Positions 5,602 through 5,755 of a stretch of DNA of 5,755 bases are shown here, one piece after another (the stretch's first letter is position 1; the number at the start of each line of letters is the position of its first letter). A program made the position numbers and the translations under genes. The notes beneath the pieces are model-generated. The model ran no database searches. It saw nothing but the letters and a program-made list of their open reading frames with translations, and was not told the DNA's origin. The stretch is taken from positions 1-5,755 of the forward strand of contig SLIS01000112.1 in assembly GCA_007135505.1 (NCBI GenBank). The letters run 5' to 3'. Source of the stretch: Halovivax sp. GTDB lineage: Archaea; Halobacteriota; Halobacteria; Halobacteriales; Natrialbaceae.

Positions 5602-5755
5602 GTCGAATCCACCTCCACGTCGGAACGAGTCGTCGGATCGCCCGAATCCGATCCCGTTCGCTCCGGCGCTACCAGCCGACGGGTGTTCGACTCGACGTCG
5701 CCGTCCATGATGGCACTCCCGACGAGCAGCGCGTCGGCGCCCGCACGGCGCAGCC
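5598..5755 (-). CDS. trpC: Indole-3-glycerol phosphate synthase, C-terminal part only
   Basis: The frame is open from the right window edge to TGA at 5598-5600, giving 51 whole residues. It begins [16 protein letters not shown], the final strand and phosphate-binding loop of the TrpC TIM barrel, followed by a short helix (about VESNTRRLV). Beyond that is a Ser/Asp/Glu-rich tail of about 23 residues that carries the trpB ribosome-binding site. TrpC closes the ring of carboxyphenylaminodeoxyribulose phosphate to make indole-3-glycerol phosphate, the substrate of TrpA. Its position directly upstream of trpB, with a 4-bp stop/start overlap, supports the identification. The catalytic residues lie outside the window. 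Confidence 0.88.
   Translation of the reverse strand, partial: LRRAGADALLVGSAIMDGDVESNTRRLVAPERTGSDSGDPTTRSDVEVDST
5610..5616 (-). promoter_or_regulatory. Ribosome-binding site of trpB, inside the trpC 3' end
   Basis: On the minus strand this reads GGAGGTG, 8 bases before the GTG start of trpB (5599-5601) and within the trpC Val-Glu-Val codons. It is the same sequence and spacing as the trpA site. It fixes the trpB start and suggests that ribosomes finishing trpC reinitiate on trpB. Confidence 0.75.

Overview
The window is very GC-rich, with codons strongly biased to G or C in third position and proteins rich in Asp and Glu. It also has archaeal-type gene content: the archaeal ADTH synthase of the aspartate-semialdehyde route to shikimate, and TATA-like elements about 26-29 bases upstream of start codons. 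Together these point to a halophilic archaeon (class Halobacteria). The genus cannot be told from this sequence.

Layout. Positions 3-83 (+) hold the last 26 codons of an unidentified gene. It converges on, and overlaps by 43 bp, a minus-strand gene of unknown function (41-625). Behind that, also on the minus strand, is a SprT-like zinc metalloprotease gene with a C-terminal zinc ribbon (699-1463). A 63-bp divergent gap separates it from a plus-strand gene of the 'purine nucleoside permease' (NUP) family (1527-2444), whose sequence looks like a soluble nucleoside phosphorylase/nucleosidase-type enzyme rather than a transporter. This gene converges on a minus-strand biosynthetic operon filling the rest of the window, in transcription order trpC (C-terminus only, 5755-5598), trpB (5601-4195), trpA (4198-3338) and the ADTH synthase gene aroA' (3311-2517).

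How the genes work together. ADTH synthase makes the seven-carbon precursor of 3-dehydroquinate, the entry to the shikimate pathway and chorismate. TrpC makes indole-3-glycerol phosphate, and TrpA/TrpB turn this into indole and then tryptophan. The operon therefore joins the first step of archaeal aromatic synthesis to the last three steps of tryptophan synthesis. trpC-trpB and trpB-trpA are joined by near-identical junctions: a GGAGGTG ribosome-binding site inside the end of the upstream gene, 8 bases, then a GTGA stop/start overlap.

Nothing here looks like a defence system, mobile element or new multi-gene system. The points most worth a second look are an in-frame 30-bp tandem repeat inside trpB, the duplicated coupling junctions, the Asp-to-Glu replacements at the TrpA active site, the doubtful 'permease' label, and the long low-complexity N-terminus of the SprT-like protein.
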